Below are positions 1 to 11,611 of a stretch of 64,000 nt of DNA, one piece after another. How positions within the stretch are numbered: the stretch's first letter is position 1; every line of letters starts with the position of its first letter. The position numbers were made by a program, and so were the translations under genes. The notes under the pieces were generated by a model. It was not told where the DNA came from and made no database searches. It worked only from the letters and a program-made list of their open reading frames with translations. Source of the stretch: Hanleya hanleyi (Eukaryota; Mollusca; Polyplacophora; Lepidopleurida; Hanleyidae); NCBI GenBank assembly GCA_036873755.1, contig JAVTVY010025266.1, positions 1 through 64,000 on the forward strand, read 5' to 3'.

Positions 1-1755
1 GGGAGACATCTAGTGTTTGTGCTGTCTGTCTGTCCGTCTGTCTGTCTGGATGGATGTCTGTCTCTCTGGATGGATGTCTGTCCGTCCCTTGCCTTGTCTG
101 CAAGATATCTTGAGAACTACTGGATGGAATTTCACCAAACTTGGATGGAAGCTTCATTGGGATAGCCCCCTCATTTGATTAGGTTTTGGTTTATGTGCGT
201 GCATTCATCCGTGTCCGGTGTCCGTCCGTCCGTCCATCTACTTGTACATGTATATACAGGCCTTGTCTGCAAGATGTCTTGAGAACTACTGGACGGAATT
301 TCACCCCACTTGGATGGAAGCTTCAGTGGGATAGCCCCCTCATTTGATTAGGTTTTAGTGTGTGTGCGTGCATTCATCCATGTCCGGTGTCCGTCCGTCT
401 ACTTGTACATGTATATACAGGGCTTGTCTGCAAGATATCTGGAGAACTACTGGACGGAATTTTACCAAACTTGGATGGAAGCTTCATTGGGATAGCCCCC
501 TCATTTGATTAGGTTTTGGCGTATGTGGGTGCATTCATCCGTGTCCGGTGTCCATCCATCCGTCCATCTACTTATACATGTATATACAGGCCTTGTCTGC
601 AAGATATCTTGAGAACTACTGGACGGAATTTCACCCCACTTGGATGGAAGCTTCAGTGGGATAGCCCCCTCATTTGATTAGGTTTTGTTGTGTGTGCGTG
701 CATTCATCCATGCCCGGTGTCCGTCGGTCCGTCCATCTACTTGTACATGTATATGCAGGGCTTGTCTGCAAGATATCTGGAGAACTACTGGACGGAATTT
801 CACCAAACTTGGACGGAAGCTTCATTGGGATAGCCCCCTCATTTGATTAGGTTTTGGTGTATGTGGGTGCATTCATCCGTGTCCAGTGTCCGTCCATCCG
901 TCCATCTACTTGTACATGTATATAGAGGCCTTGTCTGCAAGATATCTTGAGAACTACTGGACGGAATTTCACCCCACTTGGATGGAAGCTTCAGTGGGAT
1001 AGCCCCCTCATTTGATTAGGTTTTGGTGTGTGTGCGTGCATTCATCCATGTCCGGTGTCCGTCCGTCCATCCATCTACTTGTACATGTATATACAAGGCT
1101 TATCTGCAAGATATCTGGAGAACTACGGACGGAATTTCACCAAACTTGGATGAAAGCTTCATTGGGATAGCCCCCTCATTTGACTAGGTTTTGGTGTGTG
1201 TGCATGCGTTCATCCGTGTCCGGTGTCCGTCCGTCCGTCCATCTACTTGTACATGTATATACAGGCCTTGTCTGCAAGATATCTTGAGAACTACTGAACG
1301 GAATTTCACCACACTTGGATGGAAGCTTCAGTGGGATAGCCCCCCTCATTTGATTATGTTTTGGTGTGTGTGCGTGCATTCGTCCATGTCCGGTGTCTGT
1401 CCGTCCGTCCATCTACTTGTACATGTATATACAGGGCTTGTCTGCAAGATATCTGGAGAACTACTGGACAGAATTTCACCAAACTTGGATGGAAGCTTCA
1501 TTGGGATAGCCCCCTCATTTGACTAGGTTTTGGTGTGTGTCCATGCGTTCGTCCGGTGTCCGTCCATCTGCTTGTACATGTATATGCAGGCCTTGTCTGC
1601 AAGATATCTTGAGAACTATTGGATGGAATTTCACCAAACTTGGATGGAAGCTTCATTGGGATAGCCCCCACATTTGATCAGGTTTTGGTGTATGTGTGCA
1701 TGCATCCATCCGTGTCCGGTGTCCGTCCATCCGTTCATCTACTTGTACATGTATG
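1..1755 (+). repeat. 169-bp satellite array (about 10 monomers, dimeric higher-order pattern)
   Basis: The word CTTGTCTGCAAGATATCT recurs near 93, 262, 423, 592, 761, 930, 1099 (as CTTATCTG), 1267, 1437 and 1592, which is a spacing of about 169 bp. Monomers alternate between two types. One has 'cttgagaac', a 'ccccacttgg'-like stretch and 'cagtggg'; the other has 'ctggagaac', 'aaacttgg' and 'cattggg'. The true repeat is therefore a dimer of about 338 bp. Each monomer ends in a TCCGTCCGTCC run and a 'cttgtacatgtatata' stretch. The array is already running at base 1 and decays after about 1755. The open frames inside it are by-products of the repeat. Confidence 0.93.
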
Positions 1756-3029
1756 TACAATGAAAATCGCTTCTTTGTAATTAATATTTTTAGATACGCA
1801 GCTTTGTTTAAGATACTTATTGCTACATTAATTTTACAGCACTTTCCCTTAAATTATGTGCCCATTCAAGGCAAGGTGGGAGGTTGGGGGTGACGTATGT
1901 TTTTGCTCAAAAAAACAACCAGCATAGGCTTCATGCCGGAGCGGCAACTCAAGGGTCAAAGCGGAACCTCTAGTTTGCTCTAGTTTTATAGCAAGATAAA
2001 TAAAATAGCATACAAAATTAGGTTTTACTGCGAGAGAATGCGCTTTTCCCCGGCTTTCTCGACTTAAAAACGTCAAAATCCAACGGAGAAATCGTCTTTT
2101 TCGACCGCATTTGACAGCGTTTTTCTCGAGTTGGAAAGCGTAACCTTTCACCTTTCTACTCGGGAAATAACCTGGAATGGATGGCAAAATAAAACGGAGG
2201 ATACGATTGGATCGTAAAATGATGTCATTCCATCATTCCAGCCACTGTCTACGCTCGTCTCAAATCTGTTGGCTGATAGAGGTCACGTGGGCAAAAGGAC
2301 GCATACCGATTGGCTCATCGGCCGTTGGGGGAATCCATCTTGAATGAAATCGATTTTTGCTTGTCACACGTTGTGGATCAAGACTCGTAAAAATATGGAA
2401 ATAAACTTCGTCGATCGTCGTTGGCAGTTTTAATCGTCTGGGGAATATTCACCACACTTTAGCAGTCGTGTAAGTTCAAAAATACAGGAGTTAGGAAGAG
2501 GTTTTCAATGATTTTTTTCCATTTCTGCGGCTTGCTGCCGACAGGCCCGTCACACGGTATGTGAGGAAAAATGCATTTTTCGCTCCGATTTTTTCCGTTC
2601 AACATCTAATTTTGCTTTATTTCTTTTGCAAACAAACAAACAATTTCGAGAATCAAATTGACCAAGGTTTTGGCTTTCCAGAAGTATACAGTGTTTGATA
2701 GATTTCTGTTAAAACGGATGCAAGAAAATACAAGTGCTGTAGGCCTACCCATCGTGATGGCGAACAGGTTTAAAGCTAACCCGATCTACCGGGGATGGTC
2801 GTACGGGTGGCACTCTCGTTATCCCCGTGTGCCGGGTTTAGTCGGTGAAAGGGTTAAAAAGGTGTATATCCGAGACTCAAAACTTTGAAAAAAAATGTAT
2901 ATATATATTTGTTTTTGTTCCCTAAATCTGTCGAAGAAAATGAAATGTTTACAGTTCGAAAACTCATGGGAACAATCTCGCTGATTTCCCGGACTAAGTA
3001 GCAATCGGGAGTCCTCAAAATTTGTAACA
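1756..3029. other. No gene seen
   Basis: This is unique-looking sequence with mixed AT content. It has CCAAT-like and CACGTG words near 2270-2330, but no open frame with recognisable protein similarity and no convincing exon. A short frame at 2658-2888 has no family features. Confidence 0.5.
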
Positions 3030-3335
3030 TTAGCGTGTCGTGACCGAAGTAGTTAGAGTGTTTGACTCTGACCCGGAGTGCTACAGCTGGCGTGGGTTCG
3101 CCCCTCGCCAATGACCGCTTACATATATATACTCGCCTATTCACACGGCGCTGGACTGATTCGGTGTCCAGGGTAATATGGACTGATGGTGGAACTACTG
3201 CCTGTCCCAGATAATATATTCCAGCGGAGGCACTTGGGGAATAAAGTACCTGGGTGTCTTTCAGTGACTGCTATATAAATCCACTCACAGTAGTACATCG
3301 CATACACCGCTAGGAAGCTCACATGTTAGACTATC
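3030..3335 (+). mobile_element. tRNA-derived SINE with shared central core
   Basis: The head has RNA polymerase III promoter boxes: A-box-like 'tagttagagtg' near 3050 and B-box-like 'gggttcgcccc' near 3095, as in tRNA-derived SINEs. Downstream, about 3150-3190, is a core with 'tgtccagggtaatatgg'. It is shared with the 5S-like SINE at 48.55 kb and more loosely with the SINE at 59.2 kb. It is not a tRNA gene, because the sequence does not close into a cloverleaf. The 3' boundary is uncertain. Confidence 0.7.
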
Positions 3336-3894
3336 ACAGCACTTTCAGGATAGTAGTTCGTCCAGTTGTAGAATTGTATAAATGTTCACTTCACAGCACG
3401 ATAGTTGAGCTATAAATGTTGAGTGGTTCCAATTGATTGTATATTAATATGTACTCCTATACGGAGGTGCTCCTATATAGAGGAGGGATTTACCTACTGA
3501 ACTGAACATGGCGAAGTAACACGAGGGTTCCCGACGCCAGAACAAAAATGGCGGCCCTGCTGTCTTTTTGTCAGGAAGAAGAACCGTAAATGGCCACTGT
3601 GCCGAATAAATAAGAACGGATTAGGATTCGACTTTTGGTTGTTGTTGCTGATATGTGATAGGAATGCCACACCCCCTTACCTATATTCATCTATCACAGC
3701 CAGAGTTTCTGGGTTAGCGGCATCCTTGACATGATATTTTGGGATAGATTTCTACTGCATAGGGCATATATATTTGGCAGTCATAACAAAAAGCAGTAAC
3801 TTTTTTTGTCATTAACTACGAGGAATACCTGATTCATACATTTTTTTTTTTGGAACTATTGTCTCACAGGGGCTTGTTGATGGTTAGTACTCGG
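3336..3894. other. No gene seen
   Basis: AT-rich intergenic sequence with no open frame or splice structure that I can support. Confidence 0.4.
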
Positions 3895-6478
3895 AAATGC
3901 TACCCGTCTGTCTGTCCTTCCGTCCGTCCCAACCATGTTGTGAATGCGATATCTCGAGAACAATTCAACTCATCAACTTCAAATTGGGGGGGGGTGACTT
4001 AACAGTCAGAAGATGGCTGCCCTTACAGAAATTTAAGGTTGCAACTAGCTAACACAAGCTTACCTTAAGCTAACATGCCTCCAACAAGCTTGCGCCAGCT
4101 TGCGGCAAGCTAGCACAAGACTGTTGCAAGCTTGTGCCAGCTCGCAGCAAGCTGGCACAAGACTGCGGCAAGCTTGTGCAAGCTAACAATATAGATCTGC
4201 CAAGGATTGTGAGCTTGCACCTTGGCATGGCAAGCTAGCGCAAGCCTGCAATATTTTCAGGCAAGCTAGCAAGATTGCCATATTTTAAAGCAACCTACAG
4301 TATATAACGAACTGTTATTGGCGAGCTTGCGCAAGCTCGCACCAAGGGCAGGGAGTACATACTTGCAGCAGATGGTTTTGATTTAATGCCCAGCATGGGA
4401 TCCCTGGTATCCATGGGAACTAGCTCTTTCCAACAAGGGTGTAATATCAGATGACCAACATTCAAATTCAGAGTTCAACTGATCTTCAACAGGTCAAGAC
4501 ACATTTCAGTTTGGCTCTTTGGTTTTCTGTGATAGTTCTATGTACCATGCTTCATGCAGTTACAGAGAGTTTAGGACAGCAACAGTCAAGCTGACAGAAC
4601 CCTGGAGAATATGTTACTTTCAGTGTAGTTTTTGGTGGAAGCTCAGTTAAGTACAGTTTTATAGATTGAACTACACTTGCAAGTACAGCAGGTCAAGAAG
4701 TTGGAGAGGACAAATGTGTTTAGCTTGCTGCCAAGCTCAAGGTGAGAGAATACTGCCTTAACTTCAATCATGAATTAATGTAAATGTATTTATAGTTCAG
4801 TCTGAATACAGTTTATATTGAAAACAGTATGGATTCAGGATCAAGTATGTGCAGACTGATATATTGTTCACAAGTAACTTATTGAGCCTGTAGATCTACA
4901 AGTCAGAGCAAGAACAAGTTTGCAAAAAAATACATACATGTACCATACTGTTGTTACTAAATTAATGTCCATATAATACAGATGCCTGGACCCAGAAAAT
5001 CTGTTGAAAACATTTTTATATTTTTTTATATTTTAATTTATCCATTTTCATGGCCAGAATTTACATCCTGGGACGAAATTCCAGTAAACAGACTGTACAT
5101 GTATATGATACAACCAGCGATACAGAATGAGCTGAAAATGCCAGAGAAAATTAAATTAAACTCATGAATGATATTCAGACAGTTGCCAAGTTTCTAAAAA
5201 TATGCCTTTCTTCTGATCAGAATCATTATTATAATAGTAAAGATAAACTTTTGTGATTTGTAGGATAAAAAGTTACATTTTTATATAAAAATTGTTTTAA
5301 AAATGCTGTATCTTGTACTTCAGGCCTACATTCAACTCCAGGCCAACATGCCAGCTCGCAGGTCTGGAAAAGCATTGTTTTGGCGAGCTTGCCAGCTTGC
5401 GCAAGCTGACCGCGAGCTAGCGCAAGCTGGTGGCGAGCTAGCGCAAGCTGGCTGCGAAGTTATACAAGCTAGCCGCAAGCTTGCAGGTTTGATTAGGTTA
5501 GGTAAGCGTCTGCTAGCTTGCAGCTAAGTTGCGCTAGGTTGCAGCTAAGTTGCGCAAGGTTGCGGCTAAGTTGCACTAGGTTGCAGAATCACCAATTGCA
5601 AGCTTGCAATGTTTCAAATGTGAGCTAGTGGCAAGCTAGTGGCAAGCTCAAGGCAAGCTAGTGGCCAGCTAACCATGTTAGCTAACAACAGACACACAAT
5701 GTGAGCTTGCTGCAACCTTAAATTTCTGTAAGGGTGGGATTGTTTTTCACCAAACTGCGTTCTTAGATTTCAACCATCCCAAGAATGTTGTGAACGCGAT
5801 ATCTCGAGAACAATTCAACCGATCGACTTCAAATCTGGGGAGTGACTTCACATCAATAAGAAGATGACTGGAATTGATTTTCACCAAACTGCGTTAACCA
5901 AGATGGCCGCCGTCAGCCATCTTAGATTCCATCCATCTCCAAAATGTTATGAACACGATATCTCGAGAACAATTCAACCGTTCGACTTCAAATCTGGAGA
6001 GTGACTTCACATCAATAAGAAGATGACTGGAATTGTTTTTCACCAAACTGCGTTAACCAAGATGGCCACTGTCGACTATATTGTTAACGAGATATCTCAA
6101 GAACAATTCAACCGATTTACTTCAAACTTGGGATCTTAGATTCCATCCATCCCCAAAATGTTGTGAACACGATATCTCGCGAACAATTCAACCGATCAAC
6201 TTCAAATATGGGGGGTGACTTCACATCAATAAGAAGATGACTGGCATTGTTTTTCATCAAACTGCGTTATCCAAGATGGCCACTATCAGCCATCTTAGAT
6301 TCCATCCATCCCAACTATGTTGTGAACGCGATATCTCGAGAACAATTCAGCCGATCAACTTCAAATATGGAGGGTGACTTTACATCACTAGCTACCCATC
6401 CGTTCTTCCATCCCTCAGAACGTCCTTCCGTCCCTCATACCGTCCTTCCATCCCAACCATCTTGTGAACGCGATATTT
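3895..6478 (+). repeat. Tandem array of ~160-bp units with GATATCTCGAGAACAATTC core, interrupted by an element
   Basis: Units run from about 3895 to 4019 and again from 5735 to 6478. Each holds a CCATCC/CCGTCC run, 'gcgatatctcgagaacaattcaacc', 'acttcaaat', and 'aagatggccgccgtcagccatctt', where AAGATGGC and GCCATCTT face each other. The break at 4020-5734 is an inverted-repeat element inserted into one unit. The array at 9.68-10.75 kb carries a diverged version of the same core. Confidence 0.85.
4020..5734. mobile_element. Non-autonomous element with terminal inverted repeats and AGCTTGC-rich ends
   Basis: The left end reads CCCTTACAGAAATTTAAGG and the right end is its reverse complement, CCTTAAATTTCTGTAAGGG. 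Removing 4020-5734 with one TG dinucleotide restores a normal unit of the surrounding array (compare '...gaagatgactggaattg' near 5864), so the target-site duplication appears to be 2 bp. The outer 350 bp at both ends is packed with short palindromes such as GCAAGCTTGC and GCTAGC. The centre (about 4380-5330) is ordinary AT-rich sequence with no coding frame. The transposase superfamily is not identifiable. Confidence 0.82.
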
Positions 6479-7084
6479 CATGTTTTTTGTTTTTCTCAAA
6501 GCAGAATGACGTTGGGCTTGCAATGTTGTACCATTGTGACTGCGCTATGAAAATAACATGTAACATGCGAGGTATTGGAGATTTTTGGATTCTGAATAAA
6601 TTTTCTTGAAATTTCAGAATAAAAATGCACTGTGAAGAATTCCAATGCTTTGAGGTAAACTGGTTCCGATATTTTGTTGAAAATCCCATCCCATCGTAAT
6701 GTGAGACTGAACTGACTGACCAATAAAATAAAAAAAATAAACTTTCGACCGACTGAACTGTTCTCACTGACCAGGGACTGTTACCCCAAACAAACAACTT
6801 TTTAATTTAGGTCCCATGTGTTGCAAGGGTATGTTGACATACCTACACCCTCAAGGCCACTGTCAAACTGACACAATAACCTGTTGCCGGCCTTGGTGCC
6901 CCTTGTCGTGCTCATCAATAAAGTCCAACCTGGCATTGAAATAGCTGTCCTATCGATACCCCAAAATTACTGAATTGCTTTAATTTGATTATGTAAATTT
7001 ATAACCCTTGTCTGGAAGTACATTTACCAGCACTGATCGCACTGATAGATCCTGCATCACAGCCAAAACCGTCACACGCATACA
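6479..7084. other. No gene seen
   Basis: Short overlapping frames on both strands, none with family features. No repeat structure stands out. Confidence 0.4.
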
Positions 7085-7715
7085 ATGTGCACTTAGATAA
7101 TTTGGCCCGAACTTCAGTGCAATAACTTCAGTACTGTGCATCTCCATACATCGGTGCAACAACTTACTGCTGTAATGTACATCTTTATACATCAATGCGA
7201 CAACTTTTGTAATGTCCATGTCCATACATCAGTGCAATAACTTAATGCTGTAATGAACATCTTCATACATCAATGAGACAACTGCTGTAATATACATCTC
7301 CATACATCAATGCTGCTTCAAAGATTTCTTCTTTGAAATAGCAGGAACACAACTGGGCTGGGTGGTGCTTAGTTGGTTCGTCGTGCTATAGCTGAAATAT
7401 TGTTGAAAGCGAAGTTAAATTTGATTAACTCACTCACCCACTCCATACATCAATGCGACAACTTCTGTAATGTACATCTCCATACATCAATGCGAAAATT
7501 TACTGCTGTACTATACATCTCCATACGTCAGTGCTATAACTTACTACTGTAATATACATCTCCATACATCGACGCGACAAATTCTGAAATGTACATCTCC
7601 CTACATCAGTGCAATAACTTACTGCTGCATCTCTAAACATCAGTGCAATAACTTCTGTAGTGTACATCTCCATACATCAGTGATAACTTAATGCTGTAAT
7701 ATACATCTTTATATA
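7085..7715 (+). repeat. Minisatellite, ~40-bp unit 'tacatctccatacatcaatgcgacaactt'
   Basis: Degenerate copies of a unit built from 'catctccatacatc', 'a(g/a)tgc(a/g)a(c/t)aactt' and 'ctgtaatgta' recur every 38-42 bp. The array is interrupted at about 7305-7441 by unrelated sequence that ends in a SINE tail. Confidence 0.85.
7345..7442 (+). mobile_element. SINE tail fragment inside the minisatellite
   Basis: The sequence 'gctatagctgaaatattgttgaaagcgaagttaaa' followed by 'aactcactcaccc' matches the tail of the complete SINE at 59181-59553 (read on its own strand). Only the 3' portion is recognisable here. Confidence 0.7.
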
Positions 7716-8110
7716 CCCCTGTACATAGTAGGAGGTATACTGGATTCCGATTGTCCGTCCGTCATTGTGTCAGTGTATCCATTCGTTCATCTGTTTGAGT
7801 TGTGGCTTGGGTTTGCATTTCGCTATGCATCCAAACTTCTACACCCATAAAAACATCTTGGTCTAGACTGTTCAGAGGCTGAGGAGTTGTAGCACCTCTG
7901 GTGCCTCATGTTTTGTCTGTAGATACATTAAGGGGAGAGTCATGTACCAAAATTTGGGTAAAGTTTAAGGTCACTGTGACCCCAAAATCAAGAAATCATT
8001 AAAAGTCACATTTTTATATGCCCATGGAAGACGAGGTCATATATGGGATGGTGAATTCTGTCCATCTATCCTTTCATTAGCATTTGTTGTCTGTGCGATA
8101 TCTCACTTCC
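7716..8110 (+). repeat. Dispersed GTCCGTCCGTC-type repeat fragments
   Basis: This holds two fragments of the dispersed repeat type marked by 'gtccgtccgtc', 'aaggtcactgtgacc' (7968) and 'tatgcccatggaagacga' (8018). Related wording occurs near 25050-25190. No gene is present. Confidence 0.5.
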
Positions 8111-9675
8111 AAGGTATGGAAACTTTTTGCAGTATTGCTCCAGTTCTATGAGGTTTCACAAAATTGCGTTGAAAACTATGTATTAAGAATAAAAAACACT
8201 TGCCCACTGTTAAAGTATTTTTACTACAAAATATGTGGATTTATTGAGTGGTTGTTAACATCCATAACAGGTAATATTCTTGGCAGGGTACAGTAAAACT
8301 TGAGAATACAGACCATGCTGGGTGAAAGTCTGGTTGGACAGTGTCGGTTTTCTCAGGTTCAGCGATGGTAGCGGAAAGAAAATTGGGCAAAAAGTTACAA
8401 TGGGTTTTGATGAGATTCCACCTTTTTTTCGTTCAGGGGATTGTATTATCAGGTTTGTCCCTTTCACAGACTGCCAGACATTTCTGGGATACTACTAGGT
8501 CATCAAGAAAAGGGAAGCATAACTTTTTGTCAAAATATAGAAAAAAGAAGCTTTGCAAAAAATTTGGGTGCTCAAATTTATTATAAGAGAAACTTGACAG
8601 AATGATACAAAAAAACCCAGCATGTTATCTATGTAGTTTCTCCTAAATTTAGTCAAGTTAAGGGGTGATGAAATTTATTACTGATAGACAAATATTGGCA
8701 GCATAACCTGGGGGGGCAGCATATAACCTGGGGGGGGCAGCATAACCTGGGGGGGATTACACGTTCAAAGGGGGATTGTATTATTGGGACATTAACCGTA
8801 GCTGACTTTGTAGCATCTGCCCTTGTAGAAATAGATATTAGGACGTACTGTGAAAAACAAAACAGACTACCACCTGAATTGTCTCGGGTTGCAAATATTT
8901 TGCACAGTCATACTGAGGCAGTGATCCACAAGTGTGTCATGTGACCTGCACATGTCTATCGTGTGACCTGGTGGGAGTTCAACCGTATGCACAATATCAG
9001 TGTTGTTTAAGTGCCAGACAAAAGTTACCTTTCTGGACTGAACCACTTTTGAGTTCCACTTGCTAATATATCGGTGGCTTTTAGATTTGATGGGAACCCG
9101 AGTTACATTATTATATACACTGAATTAAATCAGACACAAGACTTTATGGGTTTTAAAATTTCGCAAAATATGCCTTGAACACGTTTACTTACTACTAGCA
9201 TGGAATAATGAAAATGTGCCCTATGAATTTAGAATTGTCAGAAGACGCATATCGCTTGATAGAAACCTGGATCAATATATACATTTTTTTAACAGCCCAA
9301 ACCAAAACTGATTAGTAAAAATATCTGCATGTTTGTGAATAAAAAAAACAAACAAGATAGGGTGCAAAAGTAAAATAAACTATCATGAAACTTTGGTTTT
9401 ATCCACATTGCCACTTGTGATGGCCCCAGCAGAATGTGGTTTTCCTAAGAAAATCTCTCAAATTTGTCCACATCAAAATGGAGCTAAAAAATGCAGTGCA
9501 TCATTACAGTGGGTTTTGATTGAACAAATACCACACTAGTGCCACACATAGCAACTGTAACCCGTCCGGGGGAGCGTCCGTCTATGTGACAGCGTTTACT
9601 GGAGAGGTTGCATGGTGCATCACTGTCAACTCGGCGACAATGATTTTCTGACAAAACTCCTCTTCTGTTTGCCTT
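8111..9675. other. No gene seen; G-run repeats at 8697-8757
   Basis: The only structure is three short copies of 'cagcataacctgggggg' at 8697-8757 and several AT-rich tracts. Short frames (8084-8296, 8341-8586) show nothing recognisable. Confidence 0.45.
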
Positions 9676-10758
9676 TTTTGTCCCCCGCTACTTAGTGGGG
9701 GGGGAATTAGAAACACCGGTGTCCGTAATTCCGTAAGATTTTCTTGTCCGGACAATAACTTGTGAACGATTTAACCGATCATCTTCAAACTTGGGGTGTG
9801 CCTTGACATTGGCGAGAGCCTTGACATTGGCGAGAGGACGGTTGGGATTGTTTTTCAGCAGTGTGCGTAATCTAATATGGCCGCCGTCAGCCATATTGGA
9901 TTATAAGCAGTTGGATCTTAGATTTTCTTGTTCGGACAATAACTCGTGAATGATTTAACCGATCAACTTCAAACTTGGGGTGTGCCTTGACATTGGTGAG
10001 AGGACGGTTGGGATTGTTTTTCAGCAATGTGTATAATCCAATATGGCCGCCGTCAGCCATTTTGGATTATAAGCAGTTGGATCTTAGATTTTCTTGTCCG
10101 GACAATAACTCGTGAACGATTTAACCGATCAACTTCAAACTTGGGGTGTGCCTTGACATTGGTGAGAGGACGGTTGGGATTGTTTTTCAGCAGTGTGCGT
10201 AATCTGATATGGCCGCCGTCAGCCATATTGGATTATAAGCAGTTGGATCTTGTCCGGACAATAACTCGAGAGCGATTCAACCGATCTACTTCATACCTGG
10301 TGAGTGCCTTGACATTGTTGAGAGGAGGATTAGGATTGTTTTTTAAGGATGTGCTTAATCCAATATGGTCACCATCAGCCATACTGGATCTCATTGGATT
10401 TTAAGCAGTTTGATCTTGTCCGGACAATAGCTGGAGTACGATTCAACTGATCTACTTCAAACTTGGGGAGTCACTTGACCGTGGTGAGATCCCGGTTATG
10501 ATTGTGTTTCATGAACGAGCATACTCCAACATATGACAGTTGTCATTGCTTTTCAGTTACCTGTGTAATCCAAGATGGCCACCATCAGTCATCTTAGATT
10601 TTCAGCATTTAGATCTTCTCTGGACAATAACTCTAGAACGATTTGACCAATCTACTTCAAACTTGAGGAGTGCATGGACATTGGTGAGAGGACAGTTGGT
10701 ATTATGTTTTATGGATGTGCATAAGCCAATATGGGTGCCATCCACTGTATTAGATTAT
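9676..10758 (+). repeat. Tandem array of ~150-200-bp units with GGACAATAACTCG core
   Basis: The core 'ggacaataactcg(t/a)ga(a)cgatt(t/c)aacc' recurs near 9750, 9935, 10104, 10257, 10421 and 10622. It is followed by 'acttcaaacttgggg', 'ccttgacattgg' and 'atatggccgccgtcagccatat'. The array starts with a hairpin-like terminus 'gtcccccgctacttagtggggg' at 9683. The 125-codon frame at 10027-10404 only reflects the repeat. Its translated shadow resembles that of the 6.3-kb array because the two arrays are related. Confidence 0.85.
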
Positions 10759-10763
10759 GTTAA

Positions 10764-11242
10764 AGGTGAACTGCAAAGCTTTTAATTTTATCTAAATTGT
10801 TGCTTATATACATCTTGTCTTATGTGACATAACTTTTATACGCTTTTGGGGAAAATATAGTTTGCAAAATTGTACTAATAACAATATTTAGGTTATCCTG
10901 TTATAAATCCGTCTTGAAAACTTGCATCGCTTGTCTTTCTTGGTTTGTAGAACGTTATGACGTTATAGTGGTCCCCTTCATTCAAGTTTTATTCAAATGT
11001 GACGTCATGCTACGTCGGATGAATGAACGAGGACCACTATAACGTCATGGCGTTCCAAAAACAACGGGAGGCAAGCGATGACGTTTTTAAAAGTTCTGGC
11101 TCTCGGTATAAGTTTTGACTTCTCATATACCCAAAATAAAACAATAACCCACAGAACTATTACCACACATAATTGTAACAACTATAGAAGTTCTTGTTTT
11201 ATGACATTTTAACAGAACATTGGAAAGCTTTTCAGTTCACCT
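10764..11242. mobile_element. MITE with TTAA target duplication (piggyBac-like)
   Basis: TTAA at 10760-10763 is followed by AGGTGAACTGCAAAGCTTTT. At the other end AAAGCTTTTCAGTTCACCT is followed by TTAA at 11243-11246. TTAA duplication is the hallmark of piggyBac transposition. Inside is a second inverted pair, 'gacgttatagtggtcc' (about 10959) and 'ggaccactataacgtc' (about 11030). There is no coding frame, so the 479-bp element must have depended on a transposase elsewhere. Confidence 0.8.
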
Positions 11243-11307
11243 TTAAGCTTGTCAGCGATATCTCCATTTTCAAATCATACTCTTCATCATGATATGAGAT
11301 ATCATCG

Positions 11308-11440
11308 ACCAGTAAAAATCGATCATAGAGGTCCATGGCCCCGCAGCAGCAGCGCCAGTTATGGTGGATGTAATCCACCATAACTGGTGCTGCTAGCAGG
11401 GGACATGGACCTCTATGGTTGATTTTTTGGAGTAGCTTTT
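11308..11440. repeat. Foldback hairpin with ~50-bp arms
   Basis: The arm from 'aaaatcgatcatagaggtccatgg' to 'gccagttatggtgga' is mirrored by 'tccaccataactgg' through to 'ccatggacctctatggttgattttt'-type sequence, around a loop of about 5 bases near 11373. It looks like a small foldback element. Confidence 0.75.
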
Positions 11441-11611
11441 CTACTGCCTTGTCTACTTGAAATAGTTTAGTTTATGTGTCATATTAATTTCTCATTTGTT
11501 TGTGAAATCAATTTTGTAAGACCTTGAACAGGATTTGATCAATGCATATAAATGTTCTGGACTGCATGGATTTAAGAGTAGCCCTGAACCTCTAATTCCT
11601 GTGGATCTCGG

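Noticed and set aside
10027..10404. 125-codon frame as a gene
   Set aside because: It lies wholly inside a tandem array and translates repeat units; similar shadows appear in the related array at 6.3 kb.
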